A DNA stretch of 24,192 nucleotides from a virus. Under the pieces are notes generated by a model. That model saw nothing but the letters and a program-made list of their open reading frames with translations, did no database searches and had not been told where the DNA came from. This document shows, one piece after another, positions 1 to 6,519 of this stretch. The DNA lies in the IMG/VR virus record IMGVR_UViG_3300020185_000259, positions 1 to 24,192 of that record. One strand, 5' to 3'. The stretch's first letter is position 1. Every line of letters starts with the position of its first letter. The translations under genes and the position numbers were made by a program.

Positions 1-229
1 TAGACCCGTCCCAAATGGATTCAAATCCATTGTTACCTAGATTTTCGTTGTACCCAAACTTGTTGATCGAAGAGTATCCTTCAATTAAACCACCAGCAAG
101 ATTGATATTAGTCAAAGCGCCACCACCAGAATTAATGTTGCCGTCTTTGTCAGCAATCATAACAACTTCGTGGAGGTCGCGGTTTGAGCTTAGATAATGT
201 GATTTTCTGTTAACACTAAATTGTGCCAT
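1..229 (-). CDS. Virion structural protein, N-terminal part (3' end outside window)
   Basis: An open frame starts at ATG 229 and runs off the left edge without a stop, giving the first 76 residues. The start reads MAQFSVNRKSHYLSSN. Later segments include HEVVMIADKDG, a Gly/Asn-rich stretch, and FESIWDGS near the window edge. From memory, this layout resembles a virion structural protein common in marine T4-like phages, with a basic start, a Gly-rich segment and an 'IWDG' motif followed by repeats. I cannot verify that here. A perfect T4-type late promoter lies 35 bases upstream, which fits a late structural gene, and it is the only gene in the window with such a promoter. The structural role is inferred; the open frame itself is clear. 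Confidence 0.72.
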   Translation of the reverse strand, partial: MAQFSVNRKSHYLSSNRDLHEVVMIADKDGNINSGGGALTNINLAGGLIEGYSSINKFGYNENLGNNGFESIWDGS

Positions 230-263
230 GACTGACGCCCTATAAAATGGATGGTATTTATCC

Positions 264-271
264 TATTTATA
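264..271 (-). promoter_or_regulatory. T4-type late promoter (TATAAATA)
   Basis: Read on the minus strand this is exactly TATAAATA, the T4 late promoter -10 element recognised by the gp55 sigma factor with gp33 and the gp45 clamp. It sits 35 bases upstream of the ATG at 229 and needs no -35 element. It marks the early/late gene boundary. Confidence 0.75.
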
Positions 272-302
272 GCGATCCAGTTTTGACGACGTAATTGTTG
301 CG

Positions 303-449
303 TTATGATAGCTGGACGAATCCAGACCAACAGAGAAACCCAAACACGAGAGAGTATGATTTGTAGTGACGCTCAAGGGTGAGCTGTGGGAGAATATGGA
401 AATCGCCATGTAATTTCCAAGAGTTTTCAAAGTCAAAGTCTATTTTCAT
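303..449 (-). CDS. Small hypothetical protein, 48 aa
   Basis: The ATG at 449 directly follows the TAA stop of the upstream gene at 450, and a GGAGGTG ribosome-binding site lies in the end of that gene. The frame stays open for 48 codons to a TAA. The protein begins MKIDFDFENSWKLHGDF and has a hydrophobic, aromatic C-terminal half (YSLVFGFLCWSGFVQ). I do not recognise a family. The strong Shine-Dalgarno sequence and tight coupling support it as real. The late promoter lies downstream of its stop. Confidence 0.62.
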   Translation of the reverse strand: MKIDFDFENSWKLHGDFHILPQLTLERHYKSYSLVFGFLCWSGFVQLS

Positions 450-719
450 TTACACCTCCATCTTATATGTGGCGAAAACCTTTGTGGTGATTTTACCTGA
501 TTGATATATCTCGGCAGTGGGTAAGCCTTCTTCGTTTTCAGACATCTCAACCAACATGATTTCTTTAGTACTTTGGGCGATACCAACCGCCATCTGTTTT
601 ACTGCTGCGTAAATATCGTTCAATTCGGTTTTGATTACCTTTAGGCTTCCGCCCGAGACTTCAAAAACAGCGTCGTCGTCCGAACAGGTCGCGACCATTA
701 TTTTACAAGATGTATTCAT
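450..719 (-). CDS. Hypothetical protein, 89 aa
   Basis: The start at ATG 719 has an AGGAG site 7-8 bases upstream. The 89-residue protein starts MNTSCKIMVATCSDDDAVF and has alternating strand-like segments with a central helix (NDIYAAVKQMAVGIAQS). No membrane segment or catalytic motif is visible and I do not recognise it. It lies downstream of the terminator at 741-780, so it needs read-through or a promoter I could not identify. Confidence 0.65.
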   Translation of the reverse strand: MNTSCKIMVATCSDDDAVFEVSGGSLKVIKTELNDIYAAVKQMAVGIAQSTKEIMLVEMSENEEGLPTAEIYQSGKITTKVFATYKMEV

Positions 720-740
720 AACAAACTCCTAATAATAACA

Positions 741-780
741 CAACAAAGAAAAAAGGTAGGAGGGCCATTACGACCCTCCT
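741..780 (-). terminator. Rho-independent terminator after the HTH gene
   Basis: On the minus strand AGGAGGG, a 9-base loop region and CCCTCCT form a perfect 7-bp stem, followed by a T-rich tract (ACCTTTTTTC). It begins 10 bases beyond the stop of the gene at 790-1047 and is well placed to end the operon driven by the promoter at 1606-1655. Confidence 0.85.
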
Positions 781-789
781 GTCACACCG

Positions 790-1047
790 TTATACTAAAC
801 CAGACGCCAGCGCCTTGTAGCCAGCAGCGATTACTGCTTTGCTTGGAGTACCAATTCGGTAGAAACCTTTGGTAGCACCTTTGCTGTTGGTCTTTTCATT
901 TCGATATACAGGATAACCTGCGAATCGAATGTTTTGGACTACAGCATGTGGGTTTTTAGCGCCGAACTGTGCAGTGATTTGCTTCGAAGTCAATTGACGA
1001 CCTTCTAAGAGAGCGTTCAATACGCGAGTAGTTTGTGATGCTTTCAT
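790..1047 (-). CDS. Helix-turn-helix protein, 85 aa
   Basis: The start ATG 1047 (MKASQTTRVLNALLEG) is chosen because AAAAAGGAAAG sits just upstream. A longer in-frame version has no such site and overlaps the preceding gene. Residues ~6-45 read as a winged-helix/HTH reader head: a helix (TTRVLNALLEG), then QLTSKQITAQFG, then NPHAVVQNIRFAGYPVY as recognition helix and wing. Short HTH proteins of this type are common in phages, usually without known function. It is the last gene before a strong terminator and could be a small DNA-binding regulator. Its target is not evident. Confidence 0.75.
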   Translation of the reverse strand: MKASQTTRVLNALLEGRQLTSKQITAQFGAKNPHAVVQNIRFAGYPVYRNEKTNSKGATKGFYRIGTPSKAVIAAGYKALASGLV

Positions 1048-1072
1048 ATTACTTTCCTTTTTCATTATTAAA

Positions 1073-1579
1073 TTACCAATACAATTCAAGTAGTTCCTCC
1101 TCGAGCCGAAACGCCTCTTCTTCCCATGGAAGATTTCGGTATTGCTCGGATGACAGTGTCTTTCTTTTACCAGCGCTGGTATACAGCGCGTTGGTAAGAG
1201 CTTTGGCTGTCAGCTCTCTTCGGATGTACTGCTTGGCATGTACAAGTTCATGTGCCAGCGTACTGGCTATTTCCTTTACGGTGTAAGGGAAATTCTCTGG
1301 GTACTCCTCTTCAGCGTCAAAATAATTGCGCGCCAAGGAGATACTGATCATTCTGGATCTTTTGCCTGCACTTTCTTTACTGCCAAATTGGCCACAAGCA
1401 AAGGATCCGTAGTCGACGCAAAACCCAGCGTCATTAAATTCTAATTTCGGTTTCATTTCTATGCCGATGCAGATAATATCTTTACGGTCACGTTTGAAAA
1501 AATGATTTATCACATCATCGCCGAATTCGACCAAACGGGCTTTTTGTGGAAACCTGCCAGCGAAAATTAAATTAATCAT
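1073..1579 (-). CDS. Predicted zinc metallopeptidase-like protein (HExxH)
   Basis: This 168-residue protein contains STLAHELVHAKQYI around residues 105-118, an HExxH zinc-binding and catalytic signature. A downstream LPWEEEAFRLE segment could supply the third ligand or a structural glutamate, as in SprT-like and related minimal metallopeptidases. The N-terminal half is strand-rich and has no signal peptide, so it should act in the cytoplasm. The start is ATG 1579, about 20 bases from the likely transcription start of the promoter at 1606-1655, making it the first gene of a two-gene operon with the HTH protein. The substrate is unknown. Such proteins are often annotated only as hypothetical in phages. 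Confidence 0.7.
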   Translation of the reverse strand: MINLIFAGRFPQKARLVEFGDDVINHFFKRDRKDIICIGIEMKPKLEFNDAGFCVDYGSFACGQFGSKESAGKRSRMISISLARNYFDAEEEYPENFPYTVKEIASTLAHELVHAKQYIRRELTAKALTNALYTSAGKRKTLSSEQYRNLPWEEEAFRLEEELLELYW

Positions 1580-1605
1580 GTTTATTACTCAATTTCACAA
1601 GAGAT

Positions 1606-1655
1606 ATTATACTTCGAATACCCGAATAAATCAACGTTGTGCAAGTGTTTGATTT
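1606..1655 (-). promoter_or_regulatory. Boxed sigma70-like promoter, site H
   Basis: On the minus strand: upstream box AATCAAACACTTG, 7 bases, -35 TTGATT, 17 bases, -10 TATAAT. It lies in the last codons of the upstream gene and drives the metallopeptidase/HTH pair. The box is a variant of the AATCAACAAGTTA element found at seven other promoters here. Confidence 0.7.
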
Positions 1656-2317
1656 CGTTCAGAAAATAGTTCTTTGAAGTACTCTGACGTATACTGGCTA
1701 GTCTTATCGTGCCAAGCGCCTTTCATATACCCAACAGAAGCGTACCCACCCTTGGCCATTGATTCAGCATAGTCGAAGCTTACGAACAGCTCCTCCTCGT
1801 CGTACCACATGGACTCTATGATACTAGCCACATCTGTCTCAAGAGAGGAGTAGGAGAGCCGAGAGGGGTCGAAATCACCCTTACATTCAACAAACCAAAC
1901 CCCGAAGCTACCTTTCTCTCCAGAATGCATAGTCAAAACGGGATCCACATCAGGGTCTCCCATCTCTTCCTTGAATCGTTCTGGGTTCATTGTGTAGGCC
2001 TCTCTACCGTATAGGTGATACACCTTGGAGATTTCCACTTCGATTTCATCTTCGGATATCAAGTAATCATCGGTTCCGTCGGCAGGAACCTCAGTAACAA
2101 ACAGATTCCCATCATCATATGGACCGTTGATATGTTCGATTTCATCGACCTCCCACCAAGCCCGTCCTTCCAGCTCTTTGGATGCCTCGATTTCCATGAT
2201 ATAATCTACGATCTCATCTGAAGTACAATCCTTCAGCTTTTCTGCTAATTCGGGTGAGATGGTACCGATTACCAATTCACCACCGTATCGCGATCCATCT
2301 ATTCGATATCTTCTCAC
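1631..2317 (-). CDS. Hypothetical acidic protein, 228 aa
   Basis: The start codon is GTG at 2317, overlapping the previous gene's stop as GTGA, with GAGG upstream. The sequence MRRYRIDGSRYGGELVIG opens a strand-rich N-terminus. The protein is strongly acidic, with many Glu/Asp residues in the middle (SEDEIEVEISKVYHLYG). The C-terminal half has DEEELFVSFDYAESMAKGG. I recall proteins with a similar N-terminus in marine T4-like phages, always without known function. No membrane segment or active-site motif is visible. Confidence 0.72.
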   Translation of the reverse strand: MRRYRIDGSRYGGELVIGTISPELAEKLKDCTSDEIVDYIMEIEASKELEGRAWWEVDEIEHINGPYDDGNLFVTEVPADGTDDYLISEDEIEVEISKVYHLYGREAYTMNPERFKEEMGDPDVDPVLTMHSGEKGSFGVWFVECKGDFDPSRLSYSSLETDVASIIESMWYDEEELFVSFDYAESMAKGGYASVGYMKGAWHDKTSQYTSEYFKELFSERNQTLAQR

Positions 2318-2694
2318 GCCGCTGACCTCACCAACAATTTATCCTTGGGTTGCGGGTAACTCCATTCGCAGTTGATGTAACTCGAAATCAACCGATCGTT
2401 TTGTCGGACGGCAATTACTACCTTGGGGTCTTTATTCTCGCCATACTCCAAGATACGATCAAGCTGTACAAGCGTCGATTGCCTACCTTCAGTTTCAACC
2501 ATGCCATGTTTGCCTTCTTTGACAAATTCGATCTGATAGTACTTCAAAGTATTATTCTCTGCTTGGTCTTCGAGGTAGTTCTCGATGATTTCATTACACA
2601 AAGGGAGAGGCACCTTGGAAACCCTCTTCAAGAGAGTTTCTTCAAGGATTACTCGACGATATGCTGTTGGGATATCTGCGTGGTTTGTATACAT
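2314..2694 (-). CDS. Hypothetical protein, 126 aa
   Basis: It starts at ATG 2694 with GGAGATG upstream and ends overlapping the GTG start of the next gene. The N-terminus is helical (TAYRRVILEETLLKRVSKV) and contains PLPLCNEIIENYLEDQ. The C-terminus is strand-rich, with KVVIAVRQNDRLISSY. No family is recognised. It is coupled between the DUF932 gene and the acidic 228-aa protein, so the three are probably made together from promoter site A. Confidence 0.7.
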   Translation of the reverse strand: MYTNHADIPTAYRRVILEETLLKRVSKVPLPLCNEIIENYLEDQAENNTLKYYQIEFVKEGKHGMVETEGRQSTLVQLDRILEYGENKDPKVVIAVRQNDRLISSYINCEWSYPQPKDKLLVRSAA

Positions 2695-2695
2695 A

Positions 2696-3649
2696 TTATG
2701 CCATCTCCGCCATATTAATTGCTGAATTCACTGCTACGATCTTACGCTTGGCGTTATGACCATACCACGCTGAGGTTAACCGAGCATCAGCAGTCCTACC
2801 TAGGACATGATCCGTCATGTAGGTTACGCTGTTGAGTGCTTGCCACCAAGTTCCTGCAGCAAGATCAGCTCCTGGTTGCGTTTCGAGGATATCGAAACTT
2901 TGCTTTGCCGTGGGAGACAACTCGTCGTAAGTCTTAACTTCCTTACCTTTGGTATTAGAGTGAGGGAACACACCGTTGAGGTATTGAATCACATTCGCGC
3001 TGGTTGCTTTCTTGGTTGCCAAGAAATTTGCCATTTCTTTGTATTGTTCAAACTTCTCATGCGCCAGACCCATCTGAGTCTTAACCAGTTGTGCGTCAAA
3101 CTTTCGGCGGTGGTTCAATTTCACTTCGTTGTTGCTTTTTTGATTCAAAGACATAGTCAGTGTGTTGTTGCAGACAACTCGAACAGGAGTCATTCGAACG
3201 TTCACTGATTTACCGTACTGGTGAGGATTAGAGAACAACATATAATTGTCAACTTGATCCTTACCGAGAACATCAAAGGACTCTTTGATCTTAGCGAGCA
3301 CCCAGACAATCTTACCGTCTTGGAGAGAGCCAGCAGTATGCATTTCCATATCACCAGCGGCGCAGAATTCATTGAAGAAATTAAACGCCTCTTCATTTGG
3401 AACTGGTTCCCAGTCGTTACCAACCATCGGTGCCAGAATCTTATTATCAGAATCTCGCACTAATGCATTGGTGCCTGTTTCGATCATCTCACCATCATAG
3501 GTGATGAACGATGGTCGTTTTGCTACACCCCAATCAACCTCAGCTTGTTGCATCATCTGCTTTGGAGAGAGATCAATTGAGACTTTTGTCCCAAGACCAT
3601 GCCATGGAACCTGTCCCGCGTATGCCATTGTTTCAACATTGTGACTCAT
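2696..3649 (-). CDS. DUF932 phage/plasmid-like protein
   Basis: This 317-aa protein opens MSHNVETMAYAGQVPWHGLG, the signature start of the DUF932/TIGR03299 'phage/plasmid-like' family. Matching features follow: a WGVAKRPSF segment, VGNDWEPVPNEEAF, and TPVRVVCNNTLTMSL around residues 155-170, which is very typical. The length matches the family. Function is not established; homologues occur in phages and plasmids, often near recombination or DNA-transfer genes. It is the first gene after promoter site A, with AAGGAAGTG upstream of ATG 3649, and is followed by two coupled genes. Family assignment is firm; no function can be given. Confidence 0.9.
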   Translation of the reverse strand: MSHNVETMAYAGQVPWHGLGTKVSIDLSPKQMMQQAEVDWGVAKRPSFITYDGEMIETGTNALVRDSDNKILAPMVGNDWEPVPNEEAFNFFNEFCAAGDMEMHTAGSLQDGKIVWVLAKIKESFDVLGKDQVDNYMLFSNPHQYGKSVNVRMTPVRVVCNNTLTMSLNQKSNNEVKLNHRRKFDAQLVKTQMGLAHEKFEQYKEMANFLATKKATSANVIQYLNGVFPHSNTKGKEVKTYDELSPTAKQSFDILETQPGADLAAGTWWQALNSVTYMTDHVLGRTADARLTSAWYGHNAKRKIVAVNSAINMAEMA

Positions 3650-3680
3650 ATTTCACTTCCTTTTCCTTATTTACAAGAGT

Positions 3681-3730
3681 ATTATCTCTTAAAAACATTA
3701 ACGAGACAACAGGCGGTAAGTTGTTGTTTT
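3681..3730 (-). promoter_or_regulatory. Boxed sigma70-like promoter, site A
   Basis: Minus strand: box AAACAACAACTTA, 7 bases, -35 TTGTCT, 17 bases, -10 GATAATACT, then a leader with AAGGAAAAGGAAG before the ATG at 3649. The -10 and leader (3658-3686) are identical over 29 bases to those of site B (5314-5342). The region 3650-3743 holds only this promoter and leader. Confidence 0.8.
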
Positions 3731-3743
3731 ACCACAGTTTTTA

Positions 3744-4064
3744 CTACTCGCCTTCACGAGCAGTTAGTTCACGTTGGTACTCTCCACCGTCCAGAGTGGT
3801 TTTGTTCATATTACACCAAGCAGCAACAACATGCCGTAAGGCAAGACACACAGGTGTTCCGATATGTTTGAAAGCATATGCTTCGACCATCTTCATATCT
3901 TCCCGTGTAAGCTGCTGGGGAGTCTTGGAGAAGAAAGTCTCGACCAATCCATATCCAACCTCGAACAAGAATTGGTTCAGTTCATCTTGAATTAGATCGT
4001 GGTTGTCCACAATGAAATCCTTGATGAATTTCTCCCCGCCCAATGTTTCTATTTTTCCCGCCAT
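3744..4064 (-). CDS. Hypothetical protein, 106 aa
   Basis: The ATG at 4064 overlaps the stop of the preceding small membrane-protein gene as TAATG. The protein is mostly helical (EKFIKDFIVDNHDLIQDEL, REDMKMVEAYAFKHIG) and has Cys and His residues in VCLALRHVVAAWCNM, too few for a clear metal site. No family is recognised. It closes the gene run that begins at promoter site B and is followed by promoter site A. Confidence 0.68.
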   Translation of the reverse strand: MAGKIETLGGEKFIKDFIVDNHDLIQDELNQFLFEVGYGLVETFFSKTPQQLTREDMKMVEAYAFKHIGTPVCLALRHVVAAWCNMNKTTLDGGEYQRELTAREGE

Positions 4065-4225
4065 TATGAAAATACTCCATTAGCAAGTACAATAATCTGG
4101 ACTCCGGTTACCAACATCATTAGAAAATACAACGCCCAGACAGACTTCTCGAGCCGGTCATGTTTTTCGTCTAATTTGGTAAAGGTCTTTTCCAGACCTG
4201 ATAAGATTTTATCTTCTTTACTCAC
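4064..4225 (-). CDS. Small single-pass membrane protein, 53 aa
   Basis: The GTG start at 4225 has GAGGAGG nine bases upstream and overlaps the previous stop (GTGA). The stop overlaps the next ATG (TAATG). Residues 1-29 are charged and helical (EKTFTKLDEKHDRLEKS), possibly a short coiled coil. Residues ~30-50 are hydrophobic (ALYFLMMLVTGVQIIVLANG), a single membrane span. This arrangement resembles small inner-membrane phage proteins of unknown role. Confidence 0.7.
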   Translation of the reverse strand: MSKEDKILSGLEKTFTKLDEKHDRLEKSVWALYFLMMLVTGVQIIVLANGVFS

Positions 4226-4428
4226 GCTGACGCCTCCTCAGTTTTTACGAACACGGTGTAATCCGTGTTATGATTTGGAAACCGCTTATCATTGTGGACT
4301 ACCATGTCCACAGCAAAACCTTCGTCGAAGACTTCCGAAACGAAACCTGTAGCGCGTTTACCGTTGCGTTCAAAATTGACATAAGAACCATTCAGATACG
4401 CTTTTGGGTTGGTAGTTGATTTGCTCAT
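4222..4428 (-). CDS. Hypothetical protein, 68 aa
   Basis: It starts at ATG 4428 with GGAGATAATAC upstream and overlaps its neighbours by 4 bases at each end. The sequence (GSYVNFERNGKRATGFVSEV, then FAVDMVVHNDKRFP) suggests a small beta-barrel or SH3-like fold. No family is recognised. Confidence 0.68.
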   Translation of the reverse strand: MSKSTTNPKAYLNGSYVNFERNGKRATGFVSEVFDEGFAVDMVVHNDKRFPNHNTDYTVFVKTEEASA

Positions 4429-4568
4429 GTATTATCTCCATCGGTATATTTTACATCATTTTTATTAAAACGTTTTTTCTCACGTTCTTCCATGAATGGG
4501 TATACTATTGCTGCCAGCACCCATAAAACGAAAACAACAGCCAGCGAGATTATGAAAAAGGTATCCAT
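4425..4568 (-). CDS. Small single-pass membrane protein, 47 aa
   Basis: ATG 4568 follows the previous stop by one base, and the 3' end overlaps the next ATG (ATGA). Residues ~3-25 (TFFIISLAVVFVLWVLAAIV) form a membrane span. The remainder is a charged cytoplasmic tail (EEREKKRFNKND). No clear ribosome-binding site lies at optimal spacing, so translational coupling is likely. Function is unknown. Confidence 0.65.
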   Translation of the reverse strand: MDTFFIISLAVVFVLWVLAAIVYPFMEEREKKRFNKNDVKYTDGDNT

Positions 4569-4569
4569 C

Positions 4570-4821
4570 TTAGACCAAATGTCCTTCTACTTTTAAACTG
4601 TTTGGCTTCCATCCTGCGATGATGACTTTGGCGGTCAATTGGTATCCCATAGCATCAAGAACACTACGGATGTATTCAATCTCATCTGCTTCCGCAAGAC
4701 CAGCATGATACGCACGGCTGTCATCCGACATCATGTAAGTCCAGTCGTGAAACTTACATTTCTCGTGAAGAATTTCACAGATTTCTGTCGCGTCCAGCCC
4801 AGACAAATTTACCTTTTCCAT
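4570..4821 (-). CDS. Hypothetical protein, 83 aa
   Basis: ATG 4821 overlaps the stop of the preceding gene (TAATG). The protein has a helical N-terminus (DATEICEILHEKCKF), a middle AYHAGLAEADEIEYIRSVLD and a strand-like C-terminus (AKVIIAGWKP). No motif or family is recognised. Confidence 0.65.
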   Translation of the reverse strand: MEKVNLSGLDATEICEILHEKCKFHDWTYMMSDDSRAYHAGLAEADEIEYIRSVLDAMGYQLTAKVIIAGWKPNSLKVEGHLV

Positions 4822-5033
4822 TACGCCACCTCTCCTAAAAATGATTTAACTGGATCGAAACTTTTAGACCAATGATTGAAGACATAATACGCAGCGGCAG
4901 GAGTCATGTTAAACTCTTCTTGGAGCATCATCTCACCCCAACGCTGCGCTTCACCTTCTACATTCATAACATCTAACGCTTCGAACATTTCTGCGATGGT
5001 AACGCCGGAAACAAACTCGGGGATATTACTCAT
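4821..5033 (-). CDS. Hypothetical protein, 70 aa
   Basis: Start ATG 5033 (MSNIPEFVSGVTIAEMFEAL) is preferred over an upstream in-frame start because AAGGAGAATGAT lies directly before it. The protein is small, acidic and mainly helical, ending KSFDPVKSFLGEVA. It overlaps the next gene by one base. No family is recognised. Confidence 0.68.
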   Translation of the reverse strand: MSNIPEFVSGVTIAEMFEALDVMNVEGEAQRWGEMMLQEEFNMTPAAAYYVFNHWSKSFDPVKSFLGEVA

Positions 5034-5043
5034 ATCATTCTCC

Positions 5044-5307
5044 TTATTGGTAAGCACAAACACGATCCCAAAGATTAATCAATTCTTCAGCGTTCTTGAA
5101 ACCGTACTCTTGAGCAGATTCATCGTCGCCACAAGAAGCCTCAATGAAGCCTGACGAAGCCCTGACCGTCTTGGCAGAGCCACCAGCCTTCCTGATTAGT
5201 TCCGCGAGAAACCATGCGCCATTGCTCATACCAACGATTTTTTCACCGTCATGCAGCTGAATAGCACCATGGCCATTCATTTCAGTCAAAGAGATATAGT
5301 CGATCAT
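5044..5307 (-). CDS. Hypothetical protein, 87 aa
   Basis: This is the first gene after promoter site B, with AAAGGAC upstream of ATG 5307. Its sequence runs MIDYISLTEMNGHGAIQLHD, then SGFIEASCGDDESAQEYGF and KNAEELINLWDRV. The pattern looks like a compact alpha/beta protein. I do not recognise a family. It heads a run of six overlapping or adjacent small genes ending at 3744. Confidence 0.7.
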   Translation of the reverse strand: MIDYISLTEMNGHGAIQLHDGEKIVGMSNGAWFLAELIRKAGGSAKTVRASSGFIEASCGDDESAQEYGFKNAEELINLWDRVCAYQ

Positions 5308-5336
5308 TTTTAGTCCTTTTCCTTATTTACAAGAGT

Positions 5337-5386
5337 ATTATCGCGCAAATCTGTTATTAAAACAACCACTGGTAACTTGTTGATTT
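5337..5386 (-). promoter_or_regulatory. Boxed sigma70-like promoter, site B
   Basis: Minus strand: box AATCAACAAGTTA, 7 bases, -35 TTGTTT, 17 bases, -10 GATAATACT. The box begins at the stop codon of the upstream gene (5386-5388). It drives the small-gene run from 5307 to 3744. Confidence 0.82.
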
Positions 5387-5646
5387 CACACGCATTTGGG
5401 CTTAACGCTTTGATGATCGAGCAATTCAATTACTTCTTTTGATAACAATTCCACTCCGATGGTGTCTTCAGCCAACCCACCCCAGTACTTGATGTGCCAA
5501 GATAGAAAGTCTGCAGATTTACCCTGAGCCACGAAGTACTCTCCTGGTCCTTCCTCTCGATCAGTGCGATACGCTGTCAGTCTTATCGCGGTTTCATCCC
5601 ACTCAGCCAGTTCGATTCGGGTAATTCTTCTTTCTTCTTCGATCAT
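5386..5646 (-). CDS. Hypothetical protein, 86 aa
   Basis: ATG 5646 with GAGGAG seven bases upstream is the natural start; the in-frame TTG just before it is not needed. The sequence begins MIEEERRITRIELAEWDETA and contains EYFVAQGKSADFLSWHIKYW and GVELLSKEVIELLD. It is the only gene between promoters C and B, so it is probably monocistronic. No family is recognised. Confidence 0.7.
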   Translation of the reverse strand: MIEEERRITRIELAEWDETAIRLTAYRTDREEGPGEYFVAQGKSADFLSWHIKYWGGLAEDTIGVELLSKEVIELLDHQSVKPKCV

Positions 5647-5670
5647 CAATTTCTCCTCAATTCAGAATAT

Positions 5671-5720
5671 ATTATGGATCAATTACATAAACATTTCAAG
5701 GGTGGATAACTTGTTGATTT
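5671..5720 (-). promoter_or_regulatory. Boxed sigma70-like promoter, site C
   Basis: Minus strand: box AATCAACAAGTTA (identical to sites B and F), 7 bases, -35 TTGAAA, 17 bases, -10 CATAAT. Its box and -35 lie inside the 3' end of the upstream gene (5683-5955). It drives the gene at 5386-5646. Confidence 0.78.
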
Positions 5721-5955
5721 TAGAGGGATTCGGCGGGCGGTTTTTGATCACACCTGTGCGGATCTCTTCTTTTGTGAGATCTCGGAATGTTCTCCTCGAA
5801 ACAGACCATTGTTTCTTGGGCTTGGAGAATCGAATCTCTTCACCATCATAGGGTATGAAGCCAATCAAGTAGCTACCTTCAGTGATGTAGATGTGGTTTG
5901 TAGTGGTGGGTGCTTTGTCCCAAACGGTGGTTTCTAAACGATATCGTGCAGCCAT
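5683..5955 (-). CDS. Hypothetical protein, 90 aa
   Basis: Start ATG 5955 (MAARYRLETTVWDKAPT) is chosen for its GGAGGTG site and TAATG overlap with the preceding gene. The protein is strand-rich in the first half (NHIYITEGSYLIGFIPYDG), then basic (SKPKKQWSVSRRTFRDL). The C-terminus SKINKLSTLEMFM contains a Leu-Glu-x-Phe element resembling the tail of gp43 here, though one residue differs and it may be coincidence. No family is recognised. Confidence 0.68.
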   Translation of the reverse strand: MAARYRLETTVWDKAPTTTNHIYITEGSYLIGFIPYDGEEIRFSKPKKQWSVSRRTFRDLTKEEIRTGVIKNRPPNPSKINKLSTLEMFM

Positions 5956-6275
5956 TATGAAGCACCTCCATTTGGATACAAAGTGTGGTTTTTGATCGAC
6001 CACCGCTCGAGGGTAGGACCACCGTCTCTGTTATTCCAGTCAACGTTGTCGACGAGAATATAGCAGACCGTCTTGAGGACTTTGGCGTAGCGATAACCCT
6101 GATCAAGACCCTCACGTGGAGTGGTGACCCAGACCTTGTGGGGGTAGTTAGAGCCGAATTCGCATTCGTCGTCATTGACACTAAACTCGAAAAGGTTGCC
6201 ATGATCCTTCTCTCGAAAACAACCGAGGATAGTGCCATCTTGTCCGAAATAGGTGCTGCTGGGGGCGTAGGCCAT
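5955..6275 (-). CDS. Hypothetical protein, 106 aa
   Basis: ATG 6275 (MAYAPSSTYFGQDGTILG) has AAGGAAG upstream and is the first start after promoter site D. The protein contains VWVTTPREGLDQGYRYAKVL and CYILVDNVDWNNRDGG, consistent with a small all-beta protein. No family is recognised. It is followed by a coupled gene. Confidence 0.7.
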   Translation of the reverse strand: MAYAPSSTYFGQDGTILGCFREKDHGNLFEFSVNDDECEFGSNYPHKVWVTTPREGLDQGYRYAKVLKTVCYILVDNVDWNNRDGGPTLERWSIKNHTLYPNGGAS

Positions 6276-6305
6276 ATTCACTTCCTTATCCTTAATTACC
6301 AGAGT

Positions 6306-6355
6306 ATTATCTCTCGAAATCAATAATAGTACAAGCGCGTATAACCTATTGTTTT
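6306..6355 (-). promoter_or_regulatory. Boxed sigma70-like promoter, site D
   Basis: Minus strand: box AAACAATAGGTTA, 7 bases, -35 TTGTAC, 17 bases, -10 GATAATACT, leader with AAGGATAAGGAAG. The box contains the TAG stop of the upstream 57-aa gene. It drives the pair at 6275-5683. Confidence 0.78.
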
Positions 6356-6519
6356 TTAACAGGATTTCGTGTTAGGATACCGTCGTACAGTCCGTAACGG
6401 TGTTTGTTGGTGATTAATTCATTGCCAGTGAAGTCTTTGACCCTTTCCTTGCCGTCTCTCTCGATATGGTCTCGAAGCTGGGAGAGAGAGCTCCACGTCC
6501 GTTTCGTGTAATCTGTCAT
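6346..6519 (-). CDS. Small hypothetical protein, 57 aa
   Basis: ATG 6519 overlaps the previous stop (ATGA) and the frame ends at TAG 6346. The sequence MTDYTKRTWSSLSQLRDHIE begins a basic, helical protein. The second half (HRYGLYDGILTRNPVKKQ) is also basic. No family is recognised; the tight coupling supports it as a real gene. Confidence 0.62.
   Translation of the reverse strand: MTDYTKRTWSSLSQLRDHIERDGKERVKDFTGNELITNKHRYGLYDGILTRNPVKKQ

Noticed and set aside
15-197. Plus-strand open frame of 60 codons at the left edge
   Set aside because: It is antisense to the better-supported minus-strand virion gene that has a late promoter.
758-850. Possible promoter (TATAAC) for the gene at 450-719
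   Set aside because: No acceptable -35 element at 16-18 bases and it would lie before the terminator.
3511-3990. Plus-strand open frame of 159 codons
   Set aside because: It spans the start of the DUF932 gene, promoter site A and part of the next gene on the other strand; its composition is that of an antisense shadow.
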